Assembly: GCA_003224085.1 (NCBI GenBank) | Contig: QHYK01000078.1 | Location: forward strand, 1 to 46,253 | Direction of reading: 5' to 3' | Source of the DNA: Acidobacteriota bacterium | GTDB taxonomy: Bacteria > Acidobacteriota > Terriglobia > Acidiferrales > UBA7541 | Length of the DNA: 46,253 nucleotides | Shown here: positions 35,816 through 45,336 of the stretch, in pieces | Layout of the letters: each line of letters begins with the position of its first letter | How positions within the stretch are numbered: the first letter of the stretch is position 1 | Made by a program: the position numbers and the translations under genes | Notes under the pieces: model-generated | Told to the model about the DNA's origin: nothing | The model's input: the letters and a program-made list of their open reading frames with translations, nothing else | Database searches by the model: none

Positions 35816-38800
35816 ATGAACCTGCGACGGATGCTTCGCTTGATGCCTTTCCTTTGCACAGTGCTATTGCCAGCGGTGCCGATTGCCCATGCACAAGTTG
35901 ATCCTGCGTTGTTCCAGGAACTTCAATGGCGCTCGATAGGGCCGGATCGCGGCGGGCGCGTGACGGCCGTGGCCGGGCTGGTCCATGACCGGTCGACATA
36001 TTACATGGGTGCGACTGGAGGCGGCGTCTGGAAGACCGTCAATGCGGGGATCACTTGGGTGCCGGTCTCCGATCGTTTTTTTAAGACCGGCTCCGTGGGA
36101 GCGATTGCGGCGGCGGAATCCGATCCGAATGTTGTTTACGTGGGAATGGGTGAAGCCTGCTTGCGTTCGAATATCTCTCATGGGGATGGCGTGTATAAAT
36201 CTGTCGATGCAGGGCGGACGTGGAAAAATCTTGGACTGCGCGACACGAGTCAAATCGGGAGGGTGTGGGTGGATCCCCACAATGCGGACTTGGTCTATGT
36301 GGCCGCGATCGGACATCCCTATGGTCCCAACGAAGAGCGGGGCGTGTTCCGTACCTCAGACGGAGGCAAGACTTGGAAGAAAATCCTGTATGTCAACGAA
36401 AAAACTGGCGCAGCTGACCTGACCGTCGATCCGCGAGATACACGAGTCATGTACGCCACGACGTGGCAGGTGCTGCGGCATCCTTGGGACATCTATGAAT
36501 TTGGTCCAAGGAGCGCCATTTACAAAACCACAGACGGCGGGGACACCTGGATCCGATTGCAGGAGGGGCTACCACAAAACGAAATGGGGAAGATTGGGAT
36601 TTCCGTATCGCCAGCCGACCCGGATCGCATTTACGCAACGATCGGGGGTAATGACGGAGGAATCTATCGCTCCGACGATGCCGGGAAAACGTGGAAGCTG
36701 ATCGACGGAAGCTTCGAAATGCATGCTCGCCAGTATTATTACGGTCACATTTTCGCGGACCCCCTGCAGCCGGACACCGTATACACATTTTCCTCCAAGG
36801 ATTTTTACAAGTCCCAGGACGGCGGAAAGACTTGGACAAGAATTCAAACGCCGCACGGTGACTTTCACGACTTGTGGATCGACCCACACGACAACCAGCG
36901 CATGATCAACGGTAATGACGGCGGGGCAACCGTGACTTTCGACGGAGGCAGGAGTTGGAGCCCGGAGAGCAATCAGGCAACCGCGCAATTTTATACGGTG
37001 CGAACCGACAACGACTTTCCCTATCACGTCTACGGCGCACAGCAGGACAACACCACCGTGGCAATCTCCAGCCAGCCCCAGGGCGCGCGCAGCGGCGGTT
37101 CCAATTTCGCCGAAGTAGGAGGCGGCGAGAGCGGATACGTCGTGCCCGACCCAGTAGATTCAGCCATCGTTTATGCTGGGGCCTTTTGGGGACTGCTAAC
37201 GCGCTTTGACCAAGCGACGACAAGCATGCGCAACATTACCGTGTGGCCGGATCTGCCGGGCGGGCGTACCGGCGCTGAATTGAAATATCGCTTCCAGTGG
37301 ACATTTCCCATTGCCATCTCGCCTGCGGACACCGCCGCGATCTACGTCGGGGGAAACGTAGTGTTCAAATCTGTCAATCAAGGGCAGAGCTGGCAAGCCA
37401 TTAGCCCGGATTTGACCAGGAACGATAAACAAAAGGAAAACGGGGGAAGGCTCGAGGACATCTACTGCACGGTATTCACGATTGCCCCTTCACCGCTTGA
37501 CAAAAACGTGATCTGGGCAGGTTCGGATGACGGTCTGATCCACATAACGCGCGACGGCGGAAAGTCCTGGGCCGATGTAACGCCGCCGGAAATTCAGCCT
37601 TGGACGCGAATCAACGTGATCGAAGCCTCGCCTCACGATGCGGCCACGGCGTATGCAGCGGTAAACCGCTATCAAATGGACGATTTTCGACCCTACATTT
37701 ATCGCACGCAAGATTACGGCAAAACCTGGACACTCACCGTTGCAGGGATCCCGGACGATACCTTCGTGCGCACGGTCAGGAAGGACCCGGTACAGAAAAG
37801 CCTGTTGTTCGCAGGGACAGAGACGGGTGTCTATGTTTCGTTCGATGACGGTAATCACTGGCAGAGTCTGCAATTGAATTTGCCCGTGGTGCCGATAACC
37901 GATCTGACGATTCACGACAGTGACCTCGTAGCCTCAACACAGGGAAGGGCATTTTGGATTTTGGACGACATGGCTTCACTGGAACAGGGTGTCGCAGCAA
38001 ACCCCGCCTCCGAAGTGCGACTGTATAAGCCTCGGGATGCGTATCGCGGCAGAAGCGGACGCGGATTCGCGGAAGAGCGTGGTCCCCTCAGGAGTGCGAT
38101 TGTGGACTATTGGCTCGACCATGCGCCAGCTCAACCCGTCATCATCGAATTTCAGGATGCTGCAGGGAAAACCATCAAAGCGTTTAGCAGCGCAACTCAA
38201 ATGCAGCCTACTGCTGCAGCTCGTGGCGGACGATTGTCAGGCGGTGCCGGCTCATCCGTGACCGCGCAAGCTGGCATGAACCGCTTCCTATGGGACATGC
38301 GTTACCCCGATGCCCGTGGGATCGAAGGCGGCTCGTTTTTTCTAGGCGGCAGTCTGCGTGGACCTCAAGTGATTCCTGGGCGATATCGGGTGAAGTTGAC
38401 GGCTGGGACGCAATCCATGACCGAGGACTTCACGATTAGAAAGGACCGTGGAATCGTCGCCTCCGATGAGGACTACGGAAAACAGATTGAACTGCTTCTC
38501 GCTCTGCGCGACAAGCTTTCAGACGCAGATGATGCGGTCAATCGAATTCATCATCTGCAGCGGCAAATAAAAGCTGTTGCAGAGAAAGCCGGGGCAAATC
38601 GCAGACTGATGGACGCCGAACAAACATTGAACGACGCGCTAAATGGAGTGGTTTCCAAATTGTATGAGCCGCGATTCACCGGATTCGACGATCAGACGCT
38701 GATTTATCCACTGAAGCTGAATAACCGCCTTGCGGCCCTGGCCAGCTCTGTCCAGGGGGATTACCGGCCTACGCAGCAGGAAGTCGACGTATTCGCAGAA

Positions 38801-38935
38801 CTTTCGGCGGAACTCGACGACGCTCTGTTGAGCCTTAAAAGGATTCTCGGGACGGATTTACACGCATTCAACAATCAGCTCAAAGCTTCAGGATTACCGG
38901 AGATCGACTCTGGCCCGCAGGCAAGTCCGAACTGA
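35816..38935 (+). CDS. Secreted Asp-box (BNR/VPS10-like) beta-propeller protein B
   Basis: 1039 residues from the ATG at 35816, with AAGAGGTG upstream. Signal peptide MNLRRMLRLMPFLCTVLLP to about residue 27 (IAHAQ). Roughly ten Asp boxes (TVNAGITWV, SVDAGRTWK, TSDGGKTWK, TTDGGDTWI, SDDAGKTWK, SQDGGKTWT, TFDGGRSWS, TRDGGKSWA, TQDYGKTWT, SFDDGNHWQ). The C-terminal 150 residues are helical and charged. Order and spacing of the boxes follow protein A, so the two are paralogues, now on opposite strands. Role presumably extracellular or periplasmic binding or hydrolysis; no catalytic site can be named. Confidence 0.87.
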   Translation: MNLRRMLRLMPFLCTVLLPAVPIAHAQVDPALFQELQWRSIGPDRGGRVTAVAGLVHDRSTYYMGATGGGVWKTVNAGITWVPVSDRFFKTGSVGAIAAAESDPNVVYVGMGEACLRSNISHGDGVYKSVDAGRTWKNLGLRDTSQIGRVWVDPHNADLVYVAAIGHPYGPNEERGVFRTSDGGKTWKKILYVNEKTGAADLTVDPRDTRVMYATTWQVLRHPWDIYEFGPRSAIYKTTDGGDTWIRLQEGLPQNEMGKIGISVSPADPDRIYATIGGNDGGIYRSDDAGKTWKLIDGSFEMHARQYYYGHIFADPLQPDTVYTFSSKDFYKSQDGGKTWTRIQTPHGDFHDLWIDPHDNQRMINGNDGGATVTFDGGRSWSPESNQATAQFYTVRTDNDFPYHVYGAQQDNTTVAISSQPQGARSGGSNFAEVGGGESGYVVPDPVDSAIVYAGAFWGLLTRFDQATTSMRNITVWPDLPGGRTGAELKYRFQWTFPIAISPADTAAIYVGGNVVFKSVNQGQSWQAISPDLTRNDKQKENGGRLEDIYCTVFTIAPSPLDKNVIWAGSDDGLIHITRDGGKSWADVTPPEIQPWTRINVIEASPHDAATAYAAVNRYQMDDFRPYIYRTQDYGKTWTLTVAGIPDDTFVRTVRKDPVQKSLLFAGTETGVYVSFDDGNHWQSLQLNLPVVPITDLTIHDSDLVASTQGRAFWILDDMASLEQGVAANPASEVRLYKPRDAYRGRSGRGFAEERGPLRSAIVDYWLDHAPAQPVIIEFQDAAGKTIKAFSSATQMQPTAAARGGRLSGGAGSSVTAQAGMNRFLWDMRYPDARGIEGGSFFLGGSLRGPQVIPGRYRVKLTAGTQSMTEDFTIRKDRGIVASDEDYGKQIELLLALRDKLSDADDAVNRIHHLQRQIKAVAEKAGANRRLMDAEQTLNDALNGVVSKLYEPRFTGFDDQTLIYPLKLNNRLAALASSVQGDYRPTQQEVDVFAELSAELDDALLSLKRILGTDLHAFNNQLKASGLPEIDSGPQASPN

Positions 38936-39128
38936 AGGCCGTCTGCGGCAAATCGCAGTTGCGCGGTGTGCTTGACTTGTGTTTGTCCGGCCTCTCGTGC
39001 GTTTGTCTGGCGAGGATTGGTGGTAGTCTCCTGCCGTCGCGTGCCTGGACTTGGCCAGCAAATTCCGAATGGACGGCTAATCGCCGCCTGGATGGAATCG
39101 TCCCTGCTCCGAACCTTGGCGATGAGCT

Positions 39129-39939
39129 CAGAGGTCTTAGCAAACAATCAGGCTGAAAACGGTGTCTTCATAGGTCCCACAGAAACAAGCACTTACACGG
39201 GGGAGAGTTTAAAATAATTTCTGGTGGGTTTTCGGCCGGGCCGTTTTCTGATATGAGCTTGCCCAGAAACGGCCCGTGCAATGGATGATCTCGACTTTCC
39301 GGGATGGCAGCCAGCCAAGTCCGTCCAAGTAGTTGAAGGCAACGGACTGATCCAGGTGCTGGTGAAGGGCCAACGGTATATGCGTTGGCAGTCGGGGGAT
39401 GAAGGATGCACGCGACTGGCGATTGTGCAGTTGTACGAGTGCGGGTTGGGAACGGAAGAATGGACGACATCACGGTGATCGAGGGTAAGATTCTGTTGGC
39501 GGATGAGCAATTGGACAAACTGCCGTCGGAAGTCCGCTTTGACGAGGCACACGCCGGAGAAAAACTGTTAAAACTCAATCACGAGAAGAAGCGGTTTCTG
39601 GATTGCATCAAGGTGTTTGTCTGCAACTCAAAAGCCGAAATGTGCCGCCTGCTGTTGAAACATTATGATCAGCCGAAGGAAGTCATACCAGCGCTGGCGA
39701 TGATTGTCGAGCGAACGGGCTATGTGAAATTGGAAGGAGGGCGGTTAGAAGTCACGTTGAGAAGATTTACGGATCGCGAAATCGACTATGCTGCCCGGCA
39801 CCTATGCGAGGACCTCAACCGCATGCAGCCTGTAACCTTGGACAAATTTCATCTTCCGATCCGTTACCACGTCCAGTAGCAGACCCACCAGAAATTTTCT
39901 TAAAACGCGCGAAAAGCTGATTGTTTGCTAAGACCTCTG
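39129..39939 (+). mobile_element. Internally deleted transposon with perfect inverted repeats
   Basis: The ends (39129-39151 and 39917-39939) are perfect inverted repeats of 23 bases starting CAGAGGTCTTAGCAAACAAT. A 5-bp target duplication GAGCT flanks them (39124-39128 and 39940-39944). A second inverted pair, ATTTCTGGTGGGT (39217-39229 and 39883-39895), is nested inside, directly after the transposase stop. Total length 811 bp; the transposase has lost its middle. The element is probably mobilised only in trans. Confidence 0.88.
39280..39879 (+). pseudogene. Transposase with N- and C-terminal parts joined by an internal deletion
   Basis: N-terminal part MDDLDFPGWQPAKSVQVVEG, KGQRYMRWQSGDEGC, RLAIVQLYECGLGTEE: the start of a helix-turn-helix region. 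It passes directly into a different frame with MDDITVIEGKILLADEQLDK, EKLLKLNHEKKRFLDCIKVF and DREIDYAARHLCEDLNRMQP, a transposase C-terminus. The DDE core is missing. The exact IS family is not certain. Confidence 0.65.
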
Positions 39940-40012
39940 GAGCTTAGAGGCTTTTCACAATCTGCCATATTATGAGTATCCAACTTGCATATCAGTTGCC
40001 GACATTTTCGGC

Positions 40013-40041
40013 TTGACACGGCTAACCTGCCTCACTATAGT
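40013..40041 (+). promoter_or_regulatory. Sigma-70-type promoter of receptor 4
   Basis: TTGACA (40013-40018), 17-base spacer, TATAGT (40036-40041): a near-consensus promoter. The start codon is at 40088, giving a leader of about 40 bases containing GGAGG 6 bases before the ATG. It lies 73 bases beyond the right end of the deleted transposon. Confidence 0.8.
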
Positions 40042-40087
40042 CCACGCCGATTGTCGAACTGTCGGGGGCTTAACCACGGAGGTACGT

Positions 40088-43000
40088 ATGCGGGGAAAGC
40101 GCTCGATCCGCAACGTTGCTGCTATCCTCATTTGCCTGCTTGTTCTTGCAGCTGAGAGTTTATTCGGCCAATCTGGATCTTCTGGCTTGGTCACAGGCGT
40201 GGTCACGGATCCGTCTGGCGCCGCTATCGTCGGTGCAACAGTGACCCTGCAGCAACAGGGTACCGGCGCGACACAAACCGCACACACGGATGCCGATGGA
40301 CGCTACGTCTTTCCCTCGGTGAATCCTGCAAATTATACGCTGACCTTCGCTGCGCAGGGTTTTGCGACGACGGTAGTCCAAGTGTTGAAGGTGGAGGTTT
40401 TGAAGAGCTCGACAGTCAACATGACTTTGCAGATAGGCACGAATGCACAAACTATTACTGTTTCAGAGGCTTCGGCGGCCGTGGAACTGCAAACAACCAC
40501 TGCGACCGTAGGAGAGGTATTGGGCGGCGTGGCGCTGGAATCGCTGCCGGTGTTTACACGCAGTGCAAGCGCACTGATGTTTTACCAGCCGGCGGTTTCG
40601 CCCAGCGGTCAAATCGCGGGCGCGCGGGATGAGCAGATAACCTTCACGCTCGACGGAGGGGATGTAACGAGCGACTTGGAAGGAAACAACGGCTACGCAG
40701 CTCCACCCGGCGAGCCAACACCCTCGCCTGTGGTTCCGATTCCGATTGAAAGCACAGAGGAGTTTCAAGTAGCGACCACCAACCCCAACTCAACTTTTGC
40801 GCGGTCATCCGGCGGACAGGTGGCCGTTCTGACTAAGGCGGGCACAAACACGCTTCACGGTTCGGCATATGAGTTTCATAACGACGATGGGCTGAACGCG
40901 AATACTTGGACCAACAATCGGCTCCGCATTCATAAGCCGCACGGTGTGGACAACCGCTTTGGCGCAACCCTGGGTGGCCCGATCTGGAAAAACAAGTTCT
41001 TTTTGTTCGGGAATTATGAAGGCCGCCGTTTCTATGATGACTCTACCTTCAATACCGTAATACCGACGGCCACTCTGCGAAGCGGCATCTTGCAATTCCG
41101 TGACGCTTCCGGTGCGGTGGATCAATTCTCCTTTCAGCCGGGGAACATCACCACGGCTTGCGGCGGGGTCTCTTGCGATCCGCGAAACATTGGGATGAGC
41201 CCCGCGATTGCAGCCCAGATGGCGCTTTATCCCGCTACGGGCAACAACTCAGCCTTGGGCGATGGACTTAACACCACGGGTTTCACCTTCAATGCGCCCA
41301 CACCGGTCTTGCAGAACATCGGTGTTCTGCGCGCGGATTACAAGATCAACCGGAACTGGAACTCGTTCGTCACCTATCACTTTGCGAACACAACCCGCAC
41401 CGGTACGGAGCAGTTCGACATCGTAAACACAGGAGCGCCGACAGCTGTTTCCGGAGATCCTATCAAAGCATGGTTCGGAACTTTCCAAGTCCAAGGGCAA
41501 CTGACGTCAACTCTGATCTCGGTGACTCATGGATCTTTTTTACGCGACTGGTGGGGGTGGGACCGGTTAAGCCCTACTCCGCTCGTGTCCGGATTGCAGG
41601 AAACTCTTTCGCTGGCCGGTGAAGGTGTGGGCACGAGCAATAGCACTAGCAAATTAATTGCCGATCCGATTGTGAATAACACGCAATCGGCACGCGCCCG
41701 GGTGTTCGATGGGCACAAGTGGTATTTGGCACAGGACTTCAGTTGGTCAAAGGGCACGCACCTATTTCAATTTGGGGGCTCCGGGTACATCTCGCACAAC
41801 TTCTTTGAAAAAACAGACAATTTTGCAGGCGGCCTGACCGCCGGACCAATCGATTACATCGAGGCCCAGGGGAATGGCAGCGGACAATTTGTTTCCATTC
41901 CAAGTGCTGACCGGTCGGCGCTTTGCGGCAGCGGTGTCACAACAAACTGTCTCACTTCGGCAAACGTACTGCGGTACAACGAACTCTACGCCACTCTTCT
42001 CGGCCTGGTGGATCGCAGTTCGCAAGTGTTGACGCGCAACGGCAGTTTCCAGCCGAATCCGCTTGGCACGCCAATGTTCTCGCATACGCTGATTCCGGCC
42101 GCCAACGGCTACTTTCAGGACATATGGCAACTCCGTCATAACCTTACGTTGACTTTGGGGCTGGATTGGCAGGTGCAACCGACGCCTCACGAATCCACTG
42201 GAAAATATGATCTGCTGGTGTACGCCAGCAGTAATCAGCCCGTGGATTACCAGGGTTACTTCGAGCAGCGGGGGGCGTCCTTAAATAGCGGGGTGCTTCC
42301 CGGCCAGGCGTTCAATCCTCTGTTCGGCGTGTCTCCGGTTGGCTCTGTTGCGGCGCCTTTTACGAATCAAGTGAGGGTTACGGACTGGCACGAGTTTGGA
42401 CCGCGCATCTCTGCCGCGTGGCAAGTCGATAAAAAGACCGTAGTCCGCGGCGGCTACTCCATCGTGTATGAGCGCTTTGACGACATCAACGAAGTGTCTC
42501 TCGTGCTCACCACCGGTGGGCTGCTGGATGTGGATGCTTGCGGTGGACCCGTGCTCTCGGGTGGGTCGCCAGTTTGCACGAACGCCAGGACGAATCCCAG
42601 CAACGCCTTCCGCATCGGCGTGGATGGCAACAGTGTGCCAGTGCCGGCGCCTTTCGCGGCGCCGATCCCTTACGTTCCCAGTGGGAGCTCGACACAGCCA
42701 TTTGGGCTCTTCATGATGAGTGGTCTCGACCCTTACACCGTGCCCGGACACGACCATAGTATTGATTTCACCGTGCAGCGAGAGTTGCCCTGGAAGATGA
42801 TTTTAGAAGTGGGGTATATCGGTCGCGTAAGCCGGAATTTATTCAATGAGTACTCGTTGAATGCCGCCAACTACCTGATGAAAGACAAAGCAAGCGGGCA
42901 AACCTACGCCCAGGCTTTCGACGGAGTGGCACAAGCGCTGCGGACCGGTACGGCAATACCAGACGAGCCATTTTTCGATAACCAAATCGGCTTGGCGAAA

Positions 43001-43975
43001 TGCAATGGACTGGGCTTTGCGAACTGCAGTGCCATGGTCGCAAAGCAGGACCCGACCGATCTCATTAACGGCTCTCTGAACTTTTTTTCGCTCAACGAAT
43101 TCAATCTCGTTGCCCCAGTTCCGGTTGACAATATGCAGTCGTTCCAATCCTTCGCCATCACCGACGGCGGGTATTCCAATTACAACGCGGGTTTCGCCAG
43201 CCTAAAAAAGAGCTTTGGAAGTGGATTGCAGTTCCAGGGAAACTGGACCTGGAGTCACGCGATCGGAAATCAGGGCGTCGATCAGCAAAGTGGCAGCACA
43301 TCGAACAGCCCTTACAACATCAATCTGGACAGGGCTTCGGAGAGCTTTGACCGCCGCCACGTTATTACCGCATGGTTTTATGATGAGCTGCCGGTCGGCA
43401 AAGGACGCAGATTCAACGTGCAGAGCGTGCAGAGTTCGCTGCTCGATCGCGTGATCGGCGGCTGGTACACTTCCGGTATTTATACGTTTTCAACCGGCAC
43501 ACCGCTTTATATTTCCGCGAACGGCGACTACGGCGATTACGAAAGCAAGGGCACAGCCGCCATCTGCTCACAACCACTTGGCAGCCTGTACGGCCAACAC
43601 TACGGCGTGGTCGGTTCGAACAACATTGCTACCTCCGGCAACGCCTCCAGTGGGGGCAGCGCCTTGAACCTGTTTGCTAACCCCGTGGCCGTATACCAGT
43701 CTTGTTCGCGTCCTCTGCTGAGTGTCGAGGGCCGTATTCCGTATGATCAATTGCGCACGCCGGCAACCTGGAACTTTGATTTCTCGCTCGGAAAAGATTT
43801 TGCCGTCACTGAGCGGTACCACCTCGTGTTTTCCGCCGAGATGTTGAACGTATTTAATCTCGTCAACTACGCGGCGCCCTCGTTGACCTTAAACAGCCCG
43901 ACAAATTTCGGCGTTTTCACCACTCAGGCCAATTTACCGCGGCGCGTTTTACTTGGGCTGAAATTTCAGTTTTAG
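40088..43975 (+). CDS. TonB-dependent receptor, Oar type (receptor 4)
   Basis: 1295 residues from the ATG at 40088 (GGAGG upstream; the longer frame to 40013 would start inside the promoter). Signal peptide to about residue 28 (SLFGQ), carboxypeptidase-regulatory domain LVTGVVTDPSGAAIVGATVT. The plug contains PVFTRSASALMFYQPAVSPS and EQITFTLDGGDVTSD. The barrel includes ATLGGPIWKNKFFLFGNYEG and ends RRVLLGLKFQF. Outer-membrane active transporter; substrate unknown. Closest functional neighbours are the second Asp-box protein and the GntR regulator on the same strand, separated by the deleted transposon. Confidence 0.93.
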   Translation: MRGKRSIRNVAAILICLLVLAAESLFGQSGSSGLVTGVVTDPSGAAIVGATVTLQQQGTGATQTAHTDADGRYVFPSVNPANYTLTFAAQGFATTVVQVLKVEVLKSSTVNMTLQIGTNAQTITVSEASAAVELQTTTATVGEVLGGVALESLPVFTRSASALMFYQPAVSPSGQIAGARDEQITFTLDGGDVTSDLEGNNGYAAPPGEPTPSPVVPIPIESTEEFQVATTNPNSTFARSSGGQVAVLTKAGTNTLHGSAYEFHNDDGLNANTWTNNRLRIHKPHGVDNRFGATLGGPIWKNKFFLFGNYEGRRFYDDSTFNTVIPTATLRSGILQFRDASGAVDQFSFQPGNITTACGGVSCDPRNIGMSPAIAAQMALYPATGNNSALGDGLNTTGFTFNAPTPVLQNIGVLRADYKINRNWNSFVTYHFANTTRTGTEQFDIVNTGAPTAVSGDPIKAWFGTFQVQGQLTSTLISVTHGSFLRDWWGWDRLSPTPLVSGLQETLSLAGEGVGTSNSTSKLIADPIVNNTQSARARVFDGHKWYLAQDFSWSKGTHLFQFGGSGYISHNFFEKTDNFAGGLTAGPIDYIEAQGNGSGQFVSIPSADRSALCGSGVTTNCLTSANVLRYNELYATLLGLVDRSSQVLTRNGSFQPNPLGTPMFSHTLIPAANGYFQDIWQLRHNLTLTLGLDWQVQPTPHESTGKYDLLVYASSNQPVDYQGYFEQRGASLNSGVLPGQAFNPLFGVSPVGSVAAPFTNQVRVTDWHEFGPRISAAWQVDKKTVVRGGYSIVYERFDDINEVSLVLTTGGLLDVDACGGPVLSGGSPVCTNARTNPSNAFRIGVDGNSVPVPAPFAAPIPYVPSGSSTQPFGLFMMSGLDPYTVPGHDHSIDFTVQRELPWKMILEVGYIGRVSRNLFNEYSLNAANYLMKDKASGQTYAQAFDGVAQALRTGTAIPDEPFFDNQIGLAKCNGLGFANCSAMVAKQDPTDLINGSLNFFSLNEFNLVAPVPVDNMQSFQSFAITDGGYSNYNAGFASLKKSFGSGLQFQGNWTWSHAIGNQGVDQQSGSTSNSPYNINLDRASESFDRRHVITAWFYDELPVGKGRRFNVQSVQSSLLDRVIGGWYTSGIYTFSTGTPLYISANGDYGDYESKGTAAICSQPLGSLYGQHYGVVGSNNIATSGNASSGGSALNLFANPVAVYQSCSRPLLSVEGRIPYDQLRTPATWNFDFSLGKDFAVTERYHLVFSAEMLNVFNLVNYAAPSLTLNSPTNFGVFTTQANLPRRVLLGLKFQF

Positions 43976-44133
43976 CTTGTAATCGCAGTAAGACAACGCA
44001 GAATCCGTTTCTGTGCATCTCACAAGAGCAGGCGCCTTCATTTTCTATCTAATGTACATGTTCATCGAGCGTAGCGAGGCCTCCAAGGTGAGATTAACGG
44101 ACGGGCTTGTGCCAGGGCGTATGATTGCTCGCG

Positions 44134-44330
44134 ATGCCTAACGCTCTGGAAGAAGTACATGCGGCGCTGGCGGAACACTTCCGCGGAGAGCTTTTCAGTC
44201 TAACCGATCTTGAATACGACCAGGCGCACAGGATCTGGAATGCGGCCGTACAGCGCCGACCTGGACTCATAGCGCGCTGCAACGATGTAGCCGACGTAAT
44301 CACCGCCGTGAAATGTGCGGCTGGTGCGGG
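44134..44330 (+). pseudogene. N-terminus of an FAD-linked oxidase, truncated
   Basis: MPNALEEVHAALAEHFRGEL, then IWNAAVQRRPGLIARCNDVA, DVITAVKCAAGAG: the N-terminal part of a BBE/FAD_binding_4-type oxidase (the ARPxxIxRCxxxADV region). Homology stops exactly where the 49-bp repeat begins at 44331; the His-containing FAD loop that should follow is absent. About 66 codons remain. Confidence 0.75.
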
Positions 44331-44379
44331 CTGTGGGTCATCAAAATGCCATCACGGATCAAAATCAAGCGGTTGGAGC
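44331..44379 (+). repeat. 49-bp direct repeat, copy 2
   Basis: Same orientation as copy 1 at 21996 with one mismatch. It interrupts the oxidase remnant at its left edge. About 200 bases downstream the C-terminal part of the rve-type transposase begins on the minus strand. Confidence 0.85.
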
Positions 44380-44584
44380 GGTTGTGATTACCGAAACTTC
44401 CGTCCGTGTCTCAATCAGGATCTTTGTGGCACGCTGATCCCAGATCTCTTCGATGCAGCACCTCGGAGTCGAAGGACTTGGAGTCTCTGCCTTGCCCAGT
44501 CGACGAGTGCATCCTAGCGCAGGGAGTTCGTGTCGCGAAACAATCCGGCTTTGGATCAACACAAGTCTACTTTGGCGGAATAGA

Positions 44585-44934
44585 TCAGGGAGAAGCGGCA
44601 TTTCCGCTTGAGGAGGCAAACGTCGGCGCCGCCGGCTTGCTCCGGCTAAGCGGCGCGTCGCAGGTATCGGTGGTGGAGTCCCCCACCTGCGGAATCGAAA
44701 TGACGTGGGCCTTGTTCCGGCTGATCACCGCCCGGTGTTCCGGCGTGTCCTTGGCCAAAGCTAAATGTGTTCGCGACCTCTCGTAGTAAGCAAAATAGCT
44801 TTGCAGAATGCGGCGCAACGATCTCTGGTTCCACACGATGATGTGGTCCAGGCGTTCTCGCCGAATCGAACCCACTAGTCGTTCCACATACGGATTTTGC
44901 CAGGGGGATCGCGGCGCAGTAAGCGCGCTCATCG
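44585..44934 (-). pseudogene. rve-type transposase, C-terminal part
   Basis: On the minus strand: SPWQNPYVERLVGSIRRERL, DHIIVWNQRSLRRILQSYFA, YYERSRTHLALAKDTPEHRA. The Glu of VERLVG completes a DDE triad with the two Asp residues of the part at 22096. The upstream two thirds are missing here. It abuts the integrase remnant at about 44940. Confidence 0.8.
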
Positions 44935-44940
44935 GCCACC

Positions 44941-45320
44941 ACAAAGAAGGGTTCCTATTCCGCACATATACGGGAAGGCCTCTGTCGGCCCGTAACGTGC
45001 TCCGCGACAGCCTCCATCCGACGTTGCTTGCTCTAAAGCAACCGAAGATGGGTTTTCACTGCTTCCGGCGCTTCCGTGAATCCGTGCTGCAAAAGTCCGA
45101 AGCTCGGGCGCTCCTGATCGATTATTGGATGGGGCACGAGAATCAGGACATGGGCACACGATACGGACAGCAACTCCTGAAGGATGTGGAATGGCGCAAA
45201 GAATGGGCCGAAAAAGATCGGCCTCGGTTTCAAATTGACGAGCCTGGAACTGCGAATTGGCCAACCTGGCCAACTTTCCAAGTCAAAAACTCAGCCCGCG
45301 AGAGCGGCATAAATGGTTGA
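44941..45320 (+). pseudogene. C-terminal remnant of a second tyrosine recombinase
   Basis: EGFLFRTYTGRPLSARNVLR, then MGFHCFRRFRESVLQKSEAR, LLIDYWMGHENQDMGTRYGQ. The HCFRR (HxxR), MGH and terminal Tyr (TRYGQ) elements mark the C-terminal catalytic domain of a phage-type integrase. The frame is intact to the TGA at 45320 but has no N-terminus. It differs from the remnant at 18111, so two integrase lineages are present. Its stop is 16 bases before the att-like repeat at 45337. Confidence 0.85.
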
Positions 45321-45336
45321 AATGTTTGGAAATAAG

